A stretch of 64,000 nucleotides of DNA from JAFDVL01 sp964631865 (GCA_964631865.1 CAZWAK010000014.1:10301-74300); one strand, 5' to 3'; shown: positions 21,745-31,040, numbered from the stretch's first letter. Translations and numbers: made by a program. The notes: a model not told the origin generated them from the sequence alone.

Positions 21745-22905
21745 CTAAACAAATTGCCCGGCAGCGTGTGCCGAAGCCCACGCCCATTGAAAATTGAAAC
21801 CGCCCAAATGTCCAGTCACGTCCACGACCTCGCCGATGAAATACAGGCCAGACACTTGATTGGCTTCCATCGTTTTGGATGACAATTCGTTGGTGTCAAC
21901 GCCACCGCTGGTCACTTCAGCTTTGGCGAAACCTTCTGTGCCGTTCGGCGTGAGTTGCCAATGTTGCAGCCGTTCGGCGAGGCGTTGCAACTCTTTGGGG
22001 CTGTATTGCCGCAACGGTTTGTCGGCGCGCTGCAAACTCGCCCACACTTTCGCAAACCGTTGTGGCAGGCGCGCTCCCAACCACGTGGCGAACGTTTGCG
22101 GCGATGTTTGTTGTGCCCGCAAAAGCTCATCCACGTTCTCATCGGGCAAGAGGTTGATGCGCACGGCTTGCCCCGGCTTCCAGTAGGAAGAGATTTGCAA
22201 AATCGCGGGGCCGCTCAGGCCGCGATGCGTGAACAAAATATTTTCGCGGAACCGCTGCTTGCCGAGCGACACGAGCGCGTCTATGGAAACGCCGCTCAAG
22301 GCTCCGAACGTTTGCAACTCCGCAGGTGCGAGCGTGAGCGGAACCAGCGCCGGTTGCGGTGGCACGAGCTTGAGGCCGAATTGCTCGGCCACGCGATAGC
22401 CGAAATCCGTCGCGCCCATTTTCGGGATCGAGACGCCGCCCGTCGCCACGACTAAAGCTTCGGACGTGAAAGAGCCGAGATTCGTTTCGACCACAAACGA
22501 CGCGGGTTTCTGAATGCTTTTGACTTCGCAATGCGTTTTGATGGTCGCGCTTGCGCATTCGTTGAGCAGCAGCTCGACGATTTGTTGCGAACTGCCATCG
22601 CAAAATAATTGCCCCAGCTTCTTTTCGTGCCATGCGATGCGGTGTCGTTTGACCAACGCGAGGAAATCCTGCGGCGTGAAGCGTGCGAGCGCGGATTTGG
22701 CAAAGTTCGGATTGTGCGAGAGAAAGTTTTCCGCCTTCGTATGCAGGTTCGTGAAATTGCAGCGCCCGCCGCCGCTAATCAAAATTTTCTTGCCGACTTT
22801 TTCTGCGCGTTCGAGCACCACGACTTTGCGCCCGCGGTTGGCTGCGATGCTCGCACAAAATAATCCCGCCGCGCCGCCGCCCAAAATGATGACATCCGTT
22901 TGCAT
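21745..22905 (-). CDS. HI0933-like (YhiN-type) flavoprotein
   Basis: 386-residue FAD-dependent protein of unknown substrate. It has the N-terminal dinucleotide-binding motif DVIILGGGAAGLFCA, the family signature GKKILISGGGRCNFTN (about residues 38-53), ALVVATGGVSIPKMGATDFG, LFTHRGLSGPAILQIS, and the C-terminal second FAD motif GLYFIGEVVDVTGHLGGFN. The length fits the family (about 390-410). It is followed closely by rhaM, without an obvious pathway link. Confidence 0.88.
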   Translation of the reverse strand: MQTDVIILGGGAAGLFCASIAANRGRKVVVLERAEKVGKKILISGGGRCNFTNLHTKAENFLSHNPNFAKSALARFTPQDFLALVKRHRIAWHEKKLGQLFCDGSSQQIVELLLNECASATIKTHCEVKSIQKPASFVVETNLGSFTSEALVVATGGVSIPKMGATDFGYRVAEQFGLKLVPPQPALVPLTLAPAELQTFGALSGVSIDALVSLGKQRFRENILFTHRGLSGPAILQISSYWKPGQAVRINLLPDENVDELLRAQQTSPQTFATWLGARLPQRFAKVWASLQRADKPLRQYSPKELQRLAERLQHWQLTPNGTEGFAKAEVTSGGVDTNELSSKTMEANQVSGLYFIGEVVDVTGHLGGFNFQWAWASAHAAGQFV

Positions 22906-23036
22906 GCATTCTTCCTCAACAAACTTTGTGCAGACCTTGCACGATTGGCGAAAGAGAGTTACTACTACTGCGCAAATTCCAAGTCAAAGTTTTCCGTAGT
23001 ACCAACACCTCTTTACGCGAAGGAAACGAGCAACTC

Positions 23037-24374
23037 ATGAGCTTCCAAAAACGAGCGACCTACGCGCTCATCATCCTGTTCCTCATTAACACCATGAACT
23101 TTTTTGACCGCCAAATTCTGGCCTCGGTGACGGAACCGATTCGCAAGGAATGGGGTTTGACGGACACGCAAATGGGCGTGCTCGGCACCGCCTTCACCTT
23201 GATTTACGCGGCAGTCGGTGTGCCGTTGGGACGTTGGGCGGATCGCGGCTCGCGCCGAACGATTCTCAGTTTTGGCGTGACCGTGTGGAGTTTGTTTACG
23301 GCAGCTTCGGGCGCGGCGTGGGGCTATTGGTCGTTGTTCTGGGCGCGGATGGGCGTGGGCGTCGGCGAAGCGAGTTGTTCGCCCGCCGCGAATTCTTTGA
23401 TCGGCGATTTGTTTCCCGTCAGCAAACGCGCCCGTGCGATAGGCATTTTTATGCTCGGTTTGCCGATTGGCATTTTCCTGAGCAATCGGTTGAGCGGCGA
23501 AATTGCGCAGCGTTGGGGCTGGAAGGCGACGTTTTATGTGGCCACGATTCCCGGCTTGATTCTGGCTGTGCTGGCGTGGGGGATTACCGAGCCGCAACGT
23601 GGTGCTGCCGAAGAACACAAGATCGAAACGACTCAGACACAACATTCTTTTTGGTATCCGTACGTGCGCGTGCTGAGCATCCCGACGATGTGGTGGATTG
23701 CCTTGTCCGGCGCGTTGCACAATTTCAATGCGTACGCGGTGAATGCGTTCACGCCTGCCTATTTGGGGCGCTATCACGGTTTGAATTTGATCGAAGCGAA
23801 CACGACGAGCGCGTATACGCTCGGCTTGGTCGGCATCCTCGGCTTACTGGGCGGCGGCGTGGTTGCCGATTGGGCGCGACGGTGGCGACCGAATGGCCGA
23901 TTGCTCGTTGCTGCGCTCGCGATCTTGATTTCGACGCCCTGCATCTACTTCGCTCTGGCGCAACCCAAAGGCGCGATCAATGGCTTCATCGCGTTGATGA
24001 GCGTGGGCTGGATGTTGATTTACGTGTACTACGTAACCGTCTATTCCGCCGTGCAAGACATCGTCGAACCACAGTTACGCGGCACAGCGATGGCGTTGTA
24101 TTTCTTTGCAATGTACGTGCTGGGCGGCGCGTTCGGGACTTCAATCTTAGGCGTGCTGAGCGATTATTACGCGAAAAGCGCAATGACGGCGGCAGGCGCA
24201 TCGCTCGTGAACGGCCTTGTTCCCGAACAATTCCGCGCCATCGGTTTGCACGATGCGTTTTTTGTTGTACCGCTGGTTTCATTGCTGTTGGCCGTCGTGT
24301 TATTTGCAGGCGCAACCACGATCACGAAAGATATGAAACGGCTGCAAGATTGGATGCGGCAAGCGAGCCGATAG
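23037..24374 (+). CDS. MFS transporter, spinster-like
   Basis: Inner-membrane carrier of about 445 residues and 12 predicted helices. The frame is open from 22926, but the ATG at 23037 directly precedes the first helix (ATYALIILFLINTMNFFDRQ) and follows AAGGAAAC. The MFS signature in the loop between helices 2 and 3 is visible as GVPLGRWADRGSRR, and the helix 4 motif as ARMGVGVGEASCSPAANSL. NFFDRQ in helix 1 and this helix 4 pattern are typical of spinster-like and hexuronate-type families. The substrate is unknown. The aminotransferase gene follows after 25 nt. Confidence 0.88.
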   Translation: MSFQKRATYALIILFLINTMNFFDRQILASVTEPIRKEWGLTDTQMGVLGTAFTLIYAAVGVPLGRWADRGSRRTILSFGVTVWSLFTAASGAAWGYWSLFWARMGVGVGEASCSPAANSLIGDLFPVSKRARAIGIFMLGLPIGIFLSNRLSGEIAQRWGWKATFYVATIPGLILAVLAWGITEPQRGAAEEHKIETTQTQHSFWYPYVRVLSIPTMWWIALSGALHNFNAYAVNAFTPAYLGRYHGLNLIEANTTSAYTLGLVGILGLLGGGVVADWARRWRPNGRLLVAALAILISTPCIYFALAQPKGAINGFIALMSVGWMLIYVYYVTVYSAVQDIVEPQLRGTAMALYFFAMYVLGGAFGTSILGVLSDYYAKSAMTAAGASLVNGLVPEQFRAIGLHDAFFVVPLVSLLLAVVLFAGATTITKDMKRLQDWMRQASR

Positions 24375-24399
24375 TCCCAAAACACACTCCTTGCTCTTT

Positions 24400-25530
24400 A
24401 TGAACACGAGTATCCGCGAACTCTTTCCTGTCACCAACAACTACGTCTACCTCAATCACGCCGCCGTCGCGCCTTTGCCGTTGCCGGTGTACGAAGCGAT
24501 GCAACGGTACACGCAAGATTTGCTCGACAATGGCCTCGTGCATTGGCGCAAGTGGGGCGCGGCGGTAGATCGCGTGCGCGGTCTCGCGGCGCAACTCATC
24601 CACGCCAAGCCTGCCGAAATTGCGTTTGCGGCGAACACGTCTACGGGCTTGAGCTTCGTGGCGAATGGCTTGGAATGGCAAGCGGGCGACAACATCGTGA
24701 CGGCGGATTGCGAATTCCCGTCGAATCAACAGCCCTGGTTGCGGTTGCAAAAAGCCTTCGGCGTCGAGATCAGATCGGCACGCGAGCGCGACGGGCGGTT
24801 GGACACGGAAGAAATCCTCAACTTGATAGATGACCGCACGCGCGTCGTGGCGCTGAGTTTTGTCGAATACGCTTCGGGCTTTCGCAACGATCTGGCGGCG
24901 ATTGGGAACTACTGCCGCGCGCGCGATGTGTTGTTCGTGATGGATGCGATTCAGGGCTTGGGCGCGTTGCAACTCGATGTCGAAGCGTGTTGCATTGATG
25001 CGCTCGCGGCGGATGCGCATAAGTTTTTGCTGGGGCCGGATGGCGTCGCGGTGTTGTTTGTATCCGAACGCATTTTGGAGCGTGTGCAACCAACGGTGGT
25101 CGGCTGGACTTCGGTCAAGCATCCGTTCGACTTTACGCGCAGCGAAAAAGAATTCGCGGACGGTGCGCGCCGCTTTGAACCCGGCTCGCTCAACACGGCG
25201 GGCATCGTCGGGCTGGGCGCTGCGATGGAATTGATGCTGCAAATCGGCACGGCGGAGATTGAACGGTACTTGCTGGACTTGACGGATTACCTGTGCGACT
25301 GCTTGCAGTCATTGGGCTATCACATCGTCAGTTCGCGCCGCGACGGCGAAGCTTCGGCGATTGTGTGTTGCACGCACGAACGCTATTCCGCCGAGTTTTT
25401 GCACGCGCATCTGGAAGCCCAGCGAATCATTGTGACGCCGCGTTTGGGGCGGCTGCGCATCTCGCCGCATTTCTACAATACGCGCGATGATATGGATGCG
25501 TTGCTCGTCGCCTTGTCGCGGCTGGAGTGA
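24400..25530 (+). CDS. Class V aminotransferase (cysteine desulfurase-like)
   Basis: PLP enzyme of about 376 residues. It shows the class V layout: YVYLNHAAVAPLP at the N-terminus, FAANTSTGLSFVANGL, VMDAIQGLGAL with the PLP-binding aspartate, and the Schiff-base lysine in ADAHKFLLGPDG. The later FEPGSLNTAGIVGLGAA also fits. It lacks the cysteine-containing loop typical of housekeeping IscS/NifS, so the substrate could be an amino acid other than cysteine. A TTG at 24391 is an alternative start; the ATG at 24400 is preferred. No strong ribosome site is visible, which fits coupling to the upstream carrier gene. Confidence 0.85.
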   Translation: MNTSIRELFPVTNNYVYLNHAAVAPLPLPVYEAMQRYTQDLLDNGLVHWRKWGAAVDRVRGLAAQLIHAKPAEIAFAANTSTGLSFVANGLEWQAGDNIVTADCEFPSNQQPWLRLQKAFGVEIRSARERDGRLDTEEILNLIDDRTRVVALSFVEYASGFRNDLAAIGNYCRARDVLFVMDAIQGLGALQLDVEACCIDALAADAHKFLLGPDGVAVLFVSERILERVQPTVVGWTSVKHPFDFTRSEKEFADGARRFEPGSLNTAGIVGLGAAMELMLQIGTAEIERYLLDLTDYLCDCLQSLGYHIVSSRRDGEASAIVCCTHERYSAEFLHAHLEAQRIIVTPRLGRLRISPHFYNTRDDMDALLVALSRLE

Positions 25531-25600
25531 CTGGCAGGTGGAGCGAGCCTCAAATTATGACCGTGCGCGGTAGGCCTTTGCTCACCGCCATTTTTTTCTG

Positions 25601-27097
25601 TTACCCAATGCGTTGGAGCAGGTGCTGGAATTGTGAGGCCGCGCGCAGGCGATCAAACCTGGGGTCGGAATGCAGAAATACCAGCCACGGATTTCTTTCG
25701 GCCTGGCTTTTTTCTAACCATCTCGTGGCTGTCTTGGTCTCGCCGACACCTGTATAGACCAGCGCCCAGTACAGCGGCGAGAAGTGGACTTTGGTCGCAA
25801 CGGCTTTCATGCGCGCAATCGCTTGTAACGCCTCCTCCTTTCTTCCGGCGCGCGCGTTCACGTATGCCAGCCCCGGCAGCACCAACTCCCGACCCAGCCC
25901 TGCCGCCGCCTGCTGATAACACTGTAACGCCGCGTCGTACCGGCCCTGCTCCGTCAAGGCCATCGCCAGGTAGGTGAGCGCCGCCGGATAGCCCGGTTCC
26001 CATTCCAGCGTTTTTTGCAGCGAGGCAATCGCCTCGTCATAGCGGTGCGCGTGAAAGAACACGATGCCTTCTGTGGTGGCGATGATGGGCGCAAGCGGAT
26101 CGAGCGCGCGGGCACGGCGAATGGCCGCCAGCGCTTCGTCGTAACGTTGCCGTCCCAGCAAAAAGTGGCTGTACCACTGATGCGCGGTGGCATAGTTCGG
26201 ATTGAGTTCCAGCCCGCGCCGAAACTCGCGTTCGGCGGCGGCGAAATTCCAGTCGTGAAGATGCAGCACGTGCGCCAATGTGATGTGCGCTTCCGCCAGA
26301 CTTTCGTCCAGTTCCAGCGCCCGTTGCGCGGCGGCTTTGGCTTTGGCGAAGGCGTCCGGCGCTTCGCTCAATTGATATTCCCCCAGCATCGCATAGCAAT
26401 CGGCCAATCCCGCATGGGCGGGCGCGTAAGCCGGGGCGAGATCAATGGCCTGCCGAAACAGCGCAAGACCCTTTTGAAAGCTCTCCGGCGTGCGTTTGTT
26501 CCAGAGGTGACGGCCTTGCAGGTAAAGCTGATGTGCTTCTGTGTTATTCACCTGATGATGCGGCACAAGAGAGCGCGACCACCAATGATAGGTCGCCAGG
26601 CCACACGCCAGCAGCAACGCGAGGCCGAGCGCGGCGCTGAGATGTCGCAGGCGGAGAGATTTCGTGCCAGGCGATGGGGGGGCGCTCTGTTCGACGACTG
26701 CTGTGACCGGAATTGCCGGAATTGAAAGCTGATCGGACAGGTCAGCGGGCAGTAGTGAACCAGCTTCCTGCCTTTCGGCGGTCTCTTGCAGCACCGCGAC
26801 AAAACGATAACCGCGTTTGGGCACGGTTTCGATCCAGCGCCGCCCGTGCTCGCCCTCGCCGAGCGCCTTGCGCAGCAAAAACACGTTGCGCGCCAGATTG
26901 GCCTCATCCACCACGGGCGTGTCCGGCCACAGTCGCGCGGCGAGTTCCTCTTTTCCCCTCGTCCGTCCGTTGTTTTCCAGCAAGGCCAGCAACAACTCAA
27001 ACACCTTCGGCGTGATGGGAACCAGTTCGCCCCCACGAAAAAGCTGCCGTTCGGCAACTGCCACTCGAAACTCATCGAAAGCGTAAAACTGCTGCAT
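25601..27097 (-). CDS. CadC-type winged-helix regulator with TPR sensor
   Basis: 498-residue one-component membrane regulator. Residues 1-105 form an OmpR/PhoB-type winged helix (ITPKVFELLLALLENNGR, DEANLARNVFLLRKALGE, IETVPKRGYRFVA). One transmembrane helix follows (about 151-170, LSAALGLALLLACGLATY). The outer part is a chain of TPR units (for example AAAEREFRRGLELNPNYATA and YDEALAAIRRARALDPLAP). This layout is abundant in Acidobacteriota. It diverges from the secreted TPR gene at 27281 across 183 nt, so that gene is a candidate target. Confidence 0.88.
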   Translation of the reverse strand: MQQFYAFDEFRVAVAERQLFRGGELVPITPKVFELLLALLENNGRTRGKEELAARLWPDTPVVDEANLARNVFLLRKALGEGEHGRRWIETVPKRGYRFVAVLQETAERQEAGSLLPADLSDQLSIPAIPVTAVVEQSAPPSPGTKSLRLRHLSAALGLALLLACGLATYHWWSRSLVPHHQVNNTEAHQLYLQGRHLWNKRTPESFQKGLALFRQAIDLAPAYAPAHAGLADCYAMLGEYQLSEAPDAFAKAKAAAQRALELDESLAEAHITLAHVLHLHDWNFAAAEREFRRGLELNPNYATAHQWYSHFLLGRQRYDEALAAIRRARALDPLAPIIATTEGIVFFHAHRYDEAIASLQKTLEWEPGYPAALTYLAMALTEQGRYDAALQCYQQAAAGLGRELVLPGLAYVNARAGRKEEALQAIARMKAVATKVHFSPLYWALVYTGVGETKTATRWLEKSQAERNPWLVFLHSDPRFDRLRAASQFQHLLQRIG

Positions 27098-27280
27098 TCA
27101 CTTGGCACTACGAAGTTTGCCCGCCGCTCGGATGTCGTTGCGAGAAAAATGCGAACCAAATGCGAAGCAAAAAGGAGCCGTCTCGCCAATCTGAAACCGC
27201 CCTGCCAGCACGTATGAGCCAGCGGATTCGGTCAAACGACCAATGCCCAGCACGATTTTTTCAAGGAGTGAATATCGAAC

Positions 27281-28375
27281 ATGCACAAAGCCATCCAATC
27301 CGGTCTCCGTTTTTCTGCGGTCGCCTTTCTGCTGGCCGCCCTTTCGCTGACTCACGTCGTCGCGCAATCGCGCACGGCCACCGCCAGGTCATATCTCGAA
27401 CGCGGCCAGTTCTGGCTGAACAAAGGCGACCACGAACGTGCCCGCGCCGATTTCGATCTGGCTGTCGCGTCTGATCCGAGCTTGCCGCTGGCCTGGTACT
27501 ACCGGGGCACGGTTCGGTGTGACACAGGCGATCTGGCGGGCGCGCTGAGCGATCTCGATACCGCCGTCAAACTTGATCCGCGTTTGGCCCGAGCCTGGCT
27601 CAATCGCGGAACTGTGCGGCAGAAACAGGGCGAACTGGACGCTGCCATCGCCGATTACGATCAAGCTCTGGCGCTTGATCCGAAGCTCGTGCGGGCGTAC
27701 AGCAATCGCGGCAGCGCGCACAAAAATCGCGGCAACCTGGCGCAGGCGCGAGCCGATCTTGACCAAGCCCTCCGGCTCGACCCACGCAGTGCCGATGCGT
27801 ACAACAATCGTGGCAACGTCCATCGCGCCCAAAGCGATTGGGAGAGGGCGATTACCGATTACACGCGCGCCATCCAACTTGACCCCCGCCAAGCCGATGC
27901 CTACTGCAACCGCTGCAATGCGCTGCGCGAACGTGGCGATCTCGAAGCGGCTCTCGCCGATTGCAACCAGGCGATTCAACTCGACCCGCGTCTGTCCGAA
28001 GCCTACCTCAATCGCGGCAACGTGCGGCAATCGCAACGCGATCTCGACGGCGCGCTGAACGATTACAACCAGGCCATCGCCCTCCATCCCCAATCCGTCG
28101 TTGCTTACACGAATCGCGGCGCTGTCCGGTTTGTCCTCGACGATGGGGACGGCGCGTTGGCCGATTTCGACGAAGCGATCCGCCTCAACCCACGTCACGC
28201 CCCCGCCTATGCCAATCGCGGCCTCGCACGGCTGAAAGAAGGCAAGACCGCCGAGGCCGAGCAGGATTTCGCCACCTGCCTCGCGCTTGATCCCAAGCTC
28301 AAGCCGAGGCTCGAACACCACATTCGGAAGGCCATGCCACGACCGGCTGCGCCAACGACCCATGCTCAATTTTGA
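27281..28375 (+). CDS. Secreted tetratricopeptide repeat protein
   Basis: 364-residue exported protein. A signal peptide (SGLRFSAVAFLLAALSLTHVVAQ) is followed by about nine near-identical 34-residue TPR units with the pattern A-x-x-DYxxALxLDPxxxxAYxNRGxxxxxxGDL. The regularity points to recent unit duplication. It serves as a protein-binding scaffold; the partner is unknown. The start has AAGGAG at the right distance. The small secreted protein gene at 28389 begins 13 nt after its stop, so the two form an operon. Confidence 0.85.
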   Translation: MHKAIQSGLRFSAVAFLLAALSLTHVVAQSRTATARSYLERGQFWLNKGDHERARADFDLAVASDPSLPLAWYYRGTVRCDTGDLAGALSDLDTAVKLDPRLARAWLNRGTVRQKQGELDAAIADYDQALALDPKLVRAYSNRGSAHKNRGNLAQARADLDQALRLDPRSADAYNNRGNVHRAQSDWERAITDYTRAIQLDPRQADAYCNRCNALRERGDLEAALADCNQAIQLDPRLSEAYLNRGNVRQSQRDLDGALNDYNQAIALHPQSVVAYTNRGAVRFVLDDGDGALADFDEAIRLNPRHAPAYANRGLARLKEGKTAEAEQDFATCLALDPKLKPRLEHHIRKAMPRPAAPTTHAQF

Positions 28376-28388
28376 AGGAGATTTTCGC

Positions 28389-28901
28389 TTGAAAAAATAC
28401 ATCATGCATCAATCGTTACTCGCCAAAACCACTTTGATCCTGCTGGTGCTGCTGTCTGTGGGCGGCGTGTTCGCGCGCGGCATCAATGCGTTTAGCCTGA
28501 TGATGCCGGAAGATGTCGGCCAGGTTGTAGAAACCGTTGGCCGCGCCCCTTCCCGACACTTCAACAACGCCAGTTTGCACGGTCGCTACGCCAGCCTGTC
28601 TACGACGATCACTCCGGGTGAGGACAAAACAACCTACGACGCTTGTGTCGGCCTCGTGGCCTTCGATGGGGACGGGAATTTCACCGACAGCGAAACCCAC
28701 AGCTTCAACGGCGAGATCGTGCGCAAGCAATACCGAGGCACGTATCAGATCAATGCTGATGGCATTGGGACGATGACCTACTTCGACGAGAACGGCCCGA
28801 CCCAACCCTGCCCCATCGTGCTTTCCGATGGCGGCAAGGAAGTCACGTTCCTGGTCAACGTGCCCGGCGTGGTGGCGACGGGCACGCTGAAGAAGCAGTG
28901 A
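28389..28901 (+). CDS. Small secreted protein of unknown function, TTG start
   Basis: About 170 residues. The start chosen is TTG at 28389: GAAGGAG ends 8 nt upstream and the resulting protein begins with a lysine-containing signal peptide (KKYIMHQSLLAKTTLILLVLL). An ATG at 28404 would lack that ribosome site. The mature part has LHGRYASLSTTI, GLVAFDGDGNFTDSETHSFNG and YRGTYQINADGIGTMTYFD, a beta-rich pattern that I recognise as a recurring acidobacterial exported family without a named function. Two cysteines could form a disulfide. It is co-transcribed with the TPR gene before it. Confidence 0.75.
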   Translation: MKKYIMHQSLLAKTTLILLVLLSVGGVFARGINAFSLMMPEDVGQVVETVGRAPSRHFNNASLHGRYASLSTTITPGEDKTTYDACVGLVAFDGDGNFTDSETHSFNGEIVRKQYRGTYQINADGIGTMTYFDENGPTQPCPIVLSDGGKEVTFLVNVPGVVATGTLKKQ

Positions 28902-28922
28902 TGCGGCGCTGGGTGTTGGCGA

Positions 28923-29078
28923 ATGGCATCGGCTTCACGGCTGAACGCTTTGGGTGGTGGACTGGCGGGGCACACCTGCGTGTTTTTGTACATGGGCGCA
29001 GTCGGCGGCGCGCTCACGGGATTGGCAATGATGATGCTGATCGAATCGGCAAGACAACTAAGGAGATCAAAATGCTGA
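28923..29078 (+). CDS. Possible 51-residue membrane protein
   Basis: Short frame overlapping the start of the permease gene by 7 nt. It encodes one hydrophobic helix (GHTCVFLYMGAVGGALTGLA, continuing MMMLIESA) ended by a basic tail RQLRRSKC, a plausible single-pass topology. The ribosome site is weak, with no clear AGGAG before the ATG. The overlap with the downstream start codon resembles translational coupling. It could equally be a chance frame or a gene remnant. Confidence 0.35.
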   Translation: MASASRLNALGGGLAGHTCVFLYMGAVGGALTGLAMMMLIESARQLRRSKC

Positions 29079-30604
29079 ATCAACTTTTCGCTAAAAAAAC
29101 GCTGGAACAATTGCGCACGGAAGCGGCGGGAGACGGAGGGCTGCGCCGCGTGCTGGGGCCGGTGTCGCTCACGAGTTTGGGCGTGGGCGCGATCATCGGC
29201 GCAGGCATTTTCGTCACGACGGGCGTGATTGCGCGTCAAACCGCTGGCCCCGCCTTGATGCTTTCGTATGTCGTGGCGGGCGTAGTCTGCATCTTCGCCG
29301 CGCTCTGTTACGCCGAATTCGCTGCGATGGCTCCAGTGGCTGGCTCGGCGTACACCTACGCTTATGCCTCGCTCGGCGAGTTGTTCGCCTGGATCATCGG
29401 CTGGGACTTGGTGTTGGAATACGCGGTCGGAGCGGCAACCGTCGCCGCCGGCTGGTCGGGATATTTTCAATCGGTGCTGGCGAGCTTTGGCTTCACTGTG
29501 CCGAAAGTCCTCGCTGGGCCAGTTGTGGATTACGACCCGAACCTCGGACGACTGGTCACCACCGGCTCGCTCGTCAATTTGCCCGCGCTGCTCATCGTGG
29601 CTGTTCTGACGTTTGTCTTGGTCATCGGCATCCGGCAGAGCGCCCGCTTCAACGCGGCGATGGTGATGGTAAAGATGGCCTGCGTGCTGTTCGTGATTCT
29701 GGTCGGTGCGTTTTATGTCAACCCGCAAAACTGGCAGCCATTTGCGCCTTACGGCTACGCCGGATTGAGCGTTTTTGGCACGGTCTTCGGTAATCAGGAC
29801 GCAGGCGGGCGACCGTTGGGCATGCTTGCCGGGTCGGCGCTGGCTTTCTTCGCCTATCTGGGCTTCGACTCCGTTTCCACGCACGCCGAAGAAGCGCGCA
29901 CGCCACAACGAGACGTGCCGCGCGGCATCCTCGCATCGCTCGCCATTTGCACTTTGCTCTACGTGTGCGTCGTAGCCGTGCTAACCGGCATGCTTCCTTA
30001 TGACCAACTTGATGCCGATGCGCCAGTGGTCGGAGCCTTCAAGCAACACGGACTGAAGTGGGTGGAGTTGTTAGTCGCCGCCGGAGGCGTTGCGGGCATC
30101 ACGTCCGTACTGCTGGTGCTGATGCTCAGTTTGCCGCGTGTGCTGCTGGCGATTGCGCGCGACGGATTGCTGCCACAAAGCTTTTTCGGCGCAGTGCATG
30201 CGCGGTTCCGCACGCCCTGGAAATCCACGCTACTCACCGGAGCGGGGATCGCCGTGCTGGCTGCATTTTTGCCCATTGATGTGCTGCTAATGCTGGGGGT
30301 GATCGGCACGCTGGCGGCGTTTTTGATCGTGTGCGCGGCGGTGCTGATTATGCGCTACACGCATCCGCAGGCGGAGCGTCCGTTTCGCGCGCCGTTGGTT
30401 CCGCTCGTGCCGCTGCTGGGCATCGCGGCGTGTTTGCTGTTGATGTTTTCACTGCCGCCGGAAAACTGGCTGCGGCTGGCCGTCTGGTTGGCGGTCGGCT
30501 TGGGAATTTATTTCGTCTATGGCCGCCGTCACAGCAAGTTGCGCCGTTCCACACAGACCTCTTCTGAGACGGCAGTTGTCGCTGCAAGCCGGATACAACC
30601 TTGA
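29072..30604 (+). CDS. APC-family cationic amino-acid permease
   Basis: 510-residue inner-membrane transporter with about 12-14 helices. Family marks are LTSLGVGAIIGAGIFVTTG in helix 1, the helix 3 region YAEFAAMAPVAGSAYTYAY, and FFAYLGFDSVSTHAEEARTP in the helix 6-7 region. It resembles the YfnA/CAT group that imports basic or other amino acids with protons. The frame is open from 28898, but the ATG at 29072 has TAAGGAG 7 nt upstream. No metabolic partner for the amino acid lies next to it. Confidence 0.9.
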   Translation: MLNQLFAKKTLEQLRTEAAGDGGLRRVLGPVSLTSLGVGAIIGAGIFVTTGVIARQTAGPALMLSYVVAGVVCIFAALCYAEFAAMAPVAGSAYTYAYASLGELFAWIIGWDLVLEYAVGAATVAAGWSGYFQSVLASFGFTVPKVLAGPVVDYDPNLGRLVTTGSLVNLPALLIVAVLTFVLVIGIRQSARFNAAMVMVKMACVLFVILVGAFYVNPQNWQPFAPYGYAGLSVFGTVFGNQDAGGRPLGMLAGSALAFFAYLGFDSVSTHAEEARTPQRDVPRGILASLAICTLLYVCVVAVLTGMLPYDQLDADAPVVGAFKQHGLKWVELLVAAGGVAGITSVLLVLMLSLPRVLLAIARDGLLPQSFFGAVHARFRTPWKSTLLTGAGIAVLAAFLPIDVLLMLGVIGTLAAFLIVCAAVLIMRYTHPQAERPFRAPLVPLVPLLGIAACLLLMFSLPPENWLRLAVWLAVGLGIYFVYGRRHSKLRRSTQTSSETAVVAASRIQP

Positions 30605-30619
30605 GAGAGAGGCTTACCG

Positions 30620-30805
30620 ATGAGAAAGAAAATCACTGTCGCTTTGACGGGCGCGTTCTTTTTAGGTTTGAGCGCGTTTTTGTGGCCGTCGAACCGCACT
30701 CTGACGGCCAGCCACCCAATAAACGGAGGCATTTGGGAAACACTATGTTCAGCAATACCTTTTCCGAAGTCCTGGAAATACTCAGGCTCCTTACCTGGCT
30801 ATTGA
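30620..30805 (+). CDS. Possible 61-residue exported peptide
   Basis: The ATG has AGAGAGG 7 nt upstream. The protein begins with a good signal sequence (MRKKITVALTGAFFLGLSAF) but the rest (INGGIWETLCSAIPFP) resembles nothing known to me. It overlaps the next small frame by 61 nt. It may be a real small gene behind the permease or the remnant of a decayed one. Confidence 0.35.
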   Translation: MRKKITVALTGAFFLGLSAFLWPSNRTLTASHPINGGIWETLCSAIPFPKSWKYSGSLPGY

Positions 30806-30900
30806 ATATCGTCTTCGTTGGGCTGCTGCTGGTCACGCTCGGCAGCCTCGCCTGGCTCTGTTACACCGAAGCCCGGTCGCACAGAGGAAACCGCCGATGA
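30745..30900 (+). CDS. Possible 51-residue single-helix membrane protein
   Basis: It encodes one strong hydrophobic helix (LLTWLLNIVFVGLLLVTLGS) followed by a basic tail (RSHRGNRR). GGAGG is 17 nt upstream, which is too far for a normal site. Just beyond it, in another frame, the segment LDILCGVAWLGMLALHVNDF ends with a stop near 30996 and looks protein-like but lacks a start. The whole stretch 30620-31000 may be a frameshifted relic. Confidence 0.3.
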   Translation: MFSNTFSEVLEILRLLTWLLNIVFVGLLLVTLGSLAWLCYTEARSHRGNRR

Positions 30901-31024
30901 ATCTCGCTCCAGTCGTTGGATATATTGTGCGGTGTGGCATGGCTCGGCATGCTGGCGCTGCACGTCAACGATTTCGGCTTGCCCGCGCCGTTATAGACGC
31001 GAAAAAGACGGCAAAAAAAGATGG

Positions 31025-31040
31025 CTGACCGACCGGTCAG
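31025..31040. promoter_or_regulatory. Perfect palindromic operator upstream of the MaoC-SDR pair
   Basis: CTGACCGACCGGTCAG consists of two 7-nt arms (CTGACCG and CGGTCAG) around AC. This size and symmetry are typical of TetR-type repressor sites, and GACCGACCGGTC-like sites are known to me from regulators of acyl-CoA metabolism. It ends 2 nt before a candidate -35 box. No TetR gene lies in the window nearby. Confidence 0.6.

Noticed and set aside
27389..28405. Long frame antisense to the TPR gene
   Set aside because: Its apparent internal repeats are only the complement of the TPR repeats.
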